Assembly: GCA_030610025.1 (NCBI GenBank)
Contig: JAUWSP010000075.1
Span: forward strand, 1 to 9,063
Origin: Acidobacteriota bacterium
Lineage (GTDB): Bacteria > Acidobacteriota > Thermoanaerobaculia > Multivoradales > JAHEKO01
Length of the DNA stretch: 9,063 nt
Direction: 5' to 3'
Positions 6,462 through 9,063 of this stretch are shown here, in pieces. Within the stretch, counting starts at the first letter, position 1. Each line of letters begins with the position of its first letter. The notes below the pieces were generated by a model. It did no database searches. It worked only from the letters and a program-made list of their open reading frames with translations, and was not told the DNA's origin. A program made the position numbers and the translations under genes.

Positions 6462-6494
6462 GCACCGGACGTGCGGATCTCCCGCATCCGGCGC
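6462..6494 (-). ncRNA. Group II intron domain V (catalytic core)
   Basis: Read on the minus strand, an 8-pair lower helix (GCGCCGGA with TCCGGTGC) is followed by a 2-base CG bulge on the 3' side. An upper helix (TGCGG with CCGCA) is closed by a GAGAT loop. This is the conserved domain V layout of 33-34 bases. Bases 2-4 of the lower helix are CGC, the catalytic triad of group IIC introns, where most IIA and IIB introns have AGC. The maturase stop lies only about 15 bases upstream. Confidence 0.88.
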
Positions 6495-6508
6495 TCCAGT
6501 CGGTGGTT

Positions 6509-7846
6509 TCACCTCCAAGAGGGTCGACCGGCTTGTTCGTAGGCTGTCAAGAGGCAGAACAACCCACGTTTAGCAAAGAAAGCATTGGGCCAGCGCTGAT
6601 GGTCCCGCCCACGACCTCGACCGCGGCCGTGATAACGCTTGCGCAGGATACTGCGCAGGCGCATCCGGATCCATCCATCGAGATCGAGGAACGTTCTCCC
6701 AGGGCTGTACCGAAAGTACTGGTACCAGCCTCGAGAACGACAGCTGACGACAGAGAGGATCGCCTCCAGGCTGTAGCCATTGGTGCGCTTCGTCTGGCGC
6801 CGAATGGTCGCCTTGAAGCGCCGCAGGCTCTTCTTGCTGGGCCAGCTGCGGCCCCGCTCGAAGTGATAGCCCAGAAAGTCGAAGCCTCCCTCGAGGGTGG
6901 CGTCCACGATCCGGGTCTTCTCGGGATGCAGGACCAGCCCCACCTCCTCCACCCATCCCCGCACCTCTCGAAGTGCCCGCTCGGCCTCAGCTCGGCTGCG
7001 ACACAAGACCACGAAGTCATCCGCGTAACGCACCATCGCAAAGCCCTTGCGAGCCAGGAGATGATCCAGCGGATCCAGAAAGACATTGGAGAGTAGGGGG
7101 CTCAAGACGGCTCCCTGGGGACTGCCTGCTTCGGGAGTCCATCTCTCCAGGCCTTCCATGACCTCCTGGTGCAGAAAGGCCTCGATGAGCGACAAGACCC
7201 GCCCATCGGAGACCCTCTCTTGCAACCGGGTCATCAGTACCTCGTGATCCATCGTGTCGAAGAAGCGTCGAAGGTCCGCATCCACCACCCAGGTGTACTC
7301 GGAGTCCAGATGCTCGACCACGAGGCGCAGTGCGTCGTGACCGCTACGCTGCGGGCGAAACCCGAAGCTGGTCTCTGCGAACTCCACCTCGAAGATCGGC
7401 TCTAGCAAGAGTCGCAGCGCTCCCTGGACCACCCGGTCCCGGACGGTCGGGATCCCCAGGGGGCGCTTCTCGTGCCCCCCTGGCTTTTCGATCCAAACCC
7501 GTCGAATGGCCTGTGGACGGTAACTCTCCGACAACAGGCTCTCCGACAAACGCTCCAGCTCCTCCTTCAGATGCCCCTCGAACCTCTCGATCGTCACATG
7601 GTCGACCCCGGGGGCGCCCCGGTTTCGCTTGACTCGCTCAAACGAGGACCGGAGCACCCGAACCGAGGCCACCTTGTCGATCAGACTGAACCACTTGCCT
7701 CCTTTCACCCCTTCTTCCAGGGCCGTCAACATGCGATCTGTCCATGCCGTCGGTTCGACCCATCGCCAACGCGATCGGGTCTCTCCAGCTTGTTTAGCCG
7801 TCTCCGGCACTCCCGCTGGGGTCTCTTCCGGCGTCTTCGAACTCAC
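6509..7846 (-). CDS. ltrA: Group II intron reverse transcriptase/maturase
   Basis: This 445-residue protein splices its host intron and copies it into new sites. In order it shows an N-terminal WVEPTAWTDRML segment (29-40), RT fingers with KPGGHEKRPLGIPTVRDRVVQ (121-141), TSFGFRPQRSGHDAL (159-173) and the catalytic VVDADLRRFFD (187-197). Next come SPQGAVLSPLLSNVFLDPLD (242-261), the YADD active site (274-277) and HPEKT (307-311). The GIIM maturase (thumb/X) domain lies at about 330-400, with RGWYQYFRY at 372-380. The tail ends in WPNAFFAKRGLF (419-430) with no HNH endonuclease domain, which fits class C maturases that insert at hairpins without cutting DNA themselves. An unusual GRGRGRGRD linker is at 407-415. 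The start is a GTG at 7846 with an AGGAAGGTGG site upstream. An ATG at 7850 is out of frame. No frameshift or stop is seen, so the protein looks intact and the intron may be mobile. Confidence 0.95.
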   Translation of the reverse strand: MSSKTPEETPAGVPETAKQAGETRSRWRWVEPTAWTDRMLTALEEGVKGGKWFSLIDKVASVRVLRSSFERVKRNRGAPGVDHVTIERFEGHLKEELERLSESLLSESYRPQAIRRVWIEKPGGHEKRPLGIPTVRDRVVQGALRLLLEPIFEVEFAETSFGFRPQRSGHDALRLVVEHLDSEYTWVVDADLRRFFDTMDHEVLMTRLQERVSDGRVLSLIEAFLHQEVMEGLERWTPEAGSPQGAVLSPLLSNVFLDPLDHLLARKGFAMVRYADDFVVLCRSRAEAERALREVRGWVEEVGLVLHPEKTRIVDATLEGGFDFLGYHFERGRSWPSKKSLRRFKATIRRQTKRTNGYSLEAILSVVSCRSRGWYQYFRYSPGRTFLDLDGWIRMRLRSILRKRYHGRGRGRGRDHQRWPNAFFAKRGLFCLLTAYEQAGRPSWR

Positions 7847-8262
7847 GCATCCACCTTCCTGCCCCCCTTCGCTCCACGCCCATTACGGCGCTTCTTCACT
7901 ACTACGAGGGCGCTGACTCCTGCACGAGTCTGCCCGACTCGCTGCAGGTCTCCCCATTCCAGACGCAGAGCCATCCCCGACATTCCGTCGCCAACCACCC
8001 AACCGCGCCTCACCAAGGCTTCTACGCTACCCCTAGCCTGACGAATCGTCCGCTCTCAGGCGGATTCGAAGCTTCGCCTTTCGCTTGCAGGCTCGCCGCA
8101 CGGCATGGCCGAATCGCGTTCGTCATCCTACGGACTACCAGGTCATCTCCTGTTGCTCCCCACGACGCCTCGCGGCGTCGCAGTTACATTTGATTACAGG
8201 CCGGAGAGCGTAGACCTGGAGAGGACTCTCACCTCTCTGACTCTGCGCCCTCATGGGCGCAC
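7847..8262 (-). ncRNA. 5' ribozyme part of the group II intron (domains I-III and start of IV)
   Basis: There is no gene in these 416 bases. On the minus strand they begin with GTGCGCCC and a GCGCCC/GGGCGC hairpin. A GAGAGGTGAGAGTCCTCTCC stem follows, resembling the early domain I of many bacterial introns. A GACGCC/GGCGTC hairpin and further paired segments come after that. AAGCG at 8082-8086 matches the last five bases of the 5' exon and is a candidate EBS1. I did not derive a full secondary structure. Confidence 0.7.
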
Positions 8263-8265
8263 AAG

Positions 8266-8286
8266 CGGCCGGACCTGTGCCGGCCG
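8266..8286 (-). terminator. GC-rich hairpin at the intron insertion point, probable former terminator
   Basis: CGGCCGG (8266-8272) and CCGGCCG (8280-8286) form a perfect 7-bp stem with a 7-base loop. On the minus strand it is followed by CTT and then at once by the intron 5' end. It lies downstream of the glycosyltransferase gene. If the intron is removed, the sequence reads stem, CTT, CAAT, so the original T-run is weak. It is best seen as a stem-loop target site with possible terminator function. Confidence 0.55.
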
Positions 8287-8368
8287 GGGTGGGTGGGGGC
8301 GCCCGGACCTATCCCGTGCTCTGGGGCCTGGCTCCTTGGAAAGGGGCGTAGGGGGGAAGACGGTATAG

Positions 8369-8389
8369 GGGCGGGTCCTGCCCCCGCCC
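8369..8389 (-). terminator. Candidate terminator hairpin after the glycosyltransferase gene
   Basis: GGGCGGG (8369-8375) and CCCGCCC (8383-8389) make a 7-bp all-GC stem with a 7-base loop, about 25 bases past the glycosyltransferase stop on the minus strand. The following bases (TATACCG) contain no T-run, so intrinsic termination would be inefficient. Confidence 0.4.
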
Positions 8390-8414
8390 GCGACGAGGCG
8401 TCAGGCGTTCAGCA

Positions 8415-9063
8415 TCAGGAATCTCGGTCCCCGTCTCCATACCAGTAGTCGCGGACCCTGTCGTCGAGGGTCTCTGGGGGCCGAAACAGACCGGGGACGA
8501 GGCCGAAGATCATCGTGAAATAGTGCCAGTCCCCATAGCGGTCGAACTTGCGCATCGAGCCCAGAGCCTTGGCAGAGCGAACCCGAACCAGGCGTTGGCC
8601 CCGTTCGCGCCCGACGCGCTTGAGGTCGACAAGCAGCTTGACGTCCTCCCCGAAGTAGCGCCGCTCGTCATAGCCCCCGATGGAACGGAAGTCGTCCGAC
8701 GAGCAGAAGACCACTCCGGTGTCCATTCGCAACACCCACACCCAGGGGACCATCACGGCGTAGGTCGTCGCGATTCCAAGCGACCACCTCTCCAAACGCA
8801 CTCCGGTGGCGCCCGCCACCACCTTGCCGGTGAGCAGGCTGTCGTCGATCGCGTTGAAGGTGTCGGGGTGGATCCTCATATCTGCGTCCACGAAGGCCAG
8901 GATGTCGCCTCGCGTCAGCGCCGCTCCGCCATTCCTGACCGAGGCGATTCGCCGCTCGGTGACCTGTGCAACGACGCACTCCCGTTGCCTCGCAATGTCA
9001 GCAGTACTGTCGGTGGACGCATTGTCCGCCACAATGACCTCGATCGAGTCACTGCCTCTTCGG
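8415..9063 (-). CDS. Family 2 glycosyltransferase, C-terminal part (5' end outside window)
   Basis: The reading frame continues to the window edge: codons above 9032 encode RRGSDSIEVI, joining smoothly to VADNASTDST. The true start is therefore outside the window, and the GTG at 9030-9032 is internal. The visible 215 residues carry GT-A fold signatures: the nucleotide-sugar segment VADNASTDSTADIA (11-24), RNGGAALTRGDILAFVDADM (43-62) with the metal-binding DAD at 59-61, and GGYDERRYFGEDVKLL (129-144) with the acidic acceptor-side ED. A hydrophobic stretch near 98-111 (ATTYAVMVPWVWVL) may be membrane-associated. The enzyme should transfer a sugar from a nucleotide-sugar donor to an acceptor such as a lipid carrier or glycan. 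The substrate cannot be told. It converges with the uspA-like gene across the intron. Confidence 0.9.
   Translation of the reverse strand, partial: RRGSDSIEVIVADNASTDSTADIARQRECVVAQVTERRIASVRNGGAALTRGDILAFVDADMRIHPDTFNAIDDSLLTGKVVAGATGVRLERWSLGIATTYAVMVPWVWVLRMDTGVVFCSSDDFRSIGGYDERRYFGEDVKLLVDLKRVGRERGQRLVRVRSAKALGSMRKFDRYGDWHYFTMIFGLVPGLFRPPETLDDRVRDYWYGDGDRDS

Larger units (their letters stand above)
6416..8262 (-). mobile_element. Complete-looking group II intron, probably group IIC, with internal maturase gene
   Basis: On the minus strand the element starts with GTGCGCCC at 8262, matching the group II 5' consensus GTGYG, and the first hairpin is GCGCCC-ATGA-GGGCGC. It ends near 6416 with ...CTACCCCAAT, where the AT end fits the AY rule. 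Between these lie the 5' ribozyme domains, a maturase frame, domain V with a CGC triad and domain VI with a bulged A eight bases from the end. The length of 1847 bases is normal for an ORF-bearing bacterial intron. It lies directly after a 7-bp GC hairpin (8266-8286), as expected of group IIC introns, which target terminator or attC-like stem-loops. It interrupts no gene. The CAATCAAT repeat at the 3' end leaves a 4-base uncertainty there. The 5' exon end CGCTT is complementary to AAGCG in the 5' domain (8082-8086), a candidate EBS1. Confidence 0.88.

Noticed and set aside
5819..6487. Minus-strand open frame of 222 codons across the uspA-like gene and the intron end
   Set aside because: It is antisense to a clear Usp protein and runs through intron domains V and VI, so it cannot be a sensible gene.
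5513..8262. CRISPR array or tRNA/rRNA gene in the non-coding stretches
   Set aside because: No regularly spaced long repeats, and no tRNA cloverleaf or rRNA-like sequence was recognised. The intron ribozyme and short palindromes account for the structure seen.
9030..9032. GTG as the true start of the glycosyltransferase
   Set aside because: The upstream codons to the window edge are open and encode SIEVI, the normal beta-strand before the DNASTD motif.

Overview
The window is GC-rich, tightly packed bacterial DNA. A Tat signal, a five-haem periplasmic cytochrome and a quinone-linked respiratory complex point to a Gram-negative-type bacterium with a periplasm. The mix of features would fit lineages such as Acidobacteriota, Myxococcota or Thermodesulfobacteriota, but the sequence alone does not fix the phylum.

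Positions 5512 down to 72 (minus strand) form one compact operon of five genes: a membrane-anchored pentahaem cytochrome c, a large molybdopterin-oxidoreductase-fold (MopB) protein with a Tat signal and lipobox, a four-cluster ferredoxin-type subunit, a 10-helix NrfD-type quinone-interacting membrane protein, and a 91-residue two-helix membrane protein. Gene order and subunit features match the Qrc (menaquinone reductase) and Alternative Complex III (Act) branch of the complex iron-sulfur molybdoenzyme superfamily better than a classical polysulfide or tetrathionate reductase. The likely job is electron exchange between the membrane quinone pool and periplasmic c-type haems, through a chain of iron-sulfur clusters. 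The large subunit keeps an N-terminal [4Fe-4S] motif but shows no cysteine at the usual molybdenum-ligand position, so it may be catalytically silent.

Positions 5513-5878 are a divergent regulatory region with four ACCC-N3/4-GGGT palindromes, a strong hairpin and a nested palindrome. They lie in front of a rightward single-domain UspA-type stress protein (5879-6295).

Positions 6416-8262 hold a complete-looking group II intron on the minus strand. Visible parts are the GTGCG 5' end, a 5' ribozyme region, a 445-residue reverse transcriptase/maturase without an endonuclease domain, a domain V with a CGC triad, and a domain VI with a bulged branch-point A. It sits just after a GC-rich hairpin, in the gap between the convergent uspA-like gene and a family 2 glycosyltransferase gene. 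This is the insertion habit of group IIC introns. The glycosyltransferase (8415-9063, minus) is cut off by the right edge of the window.
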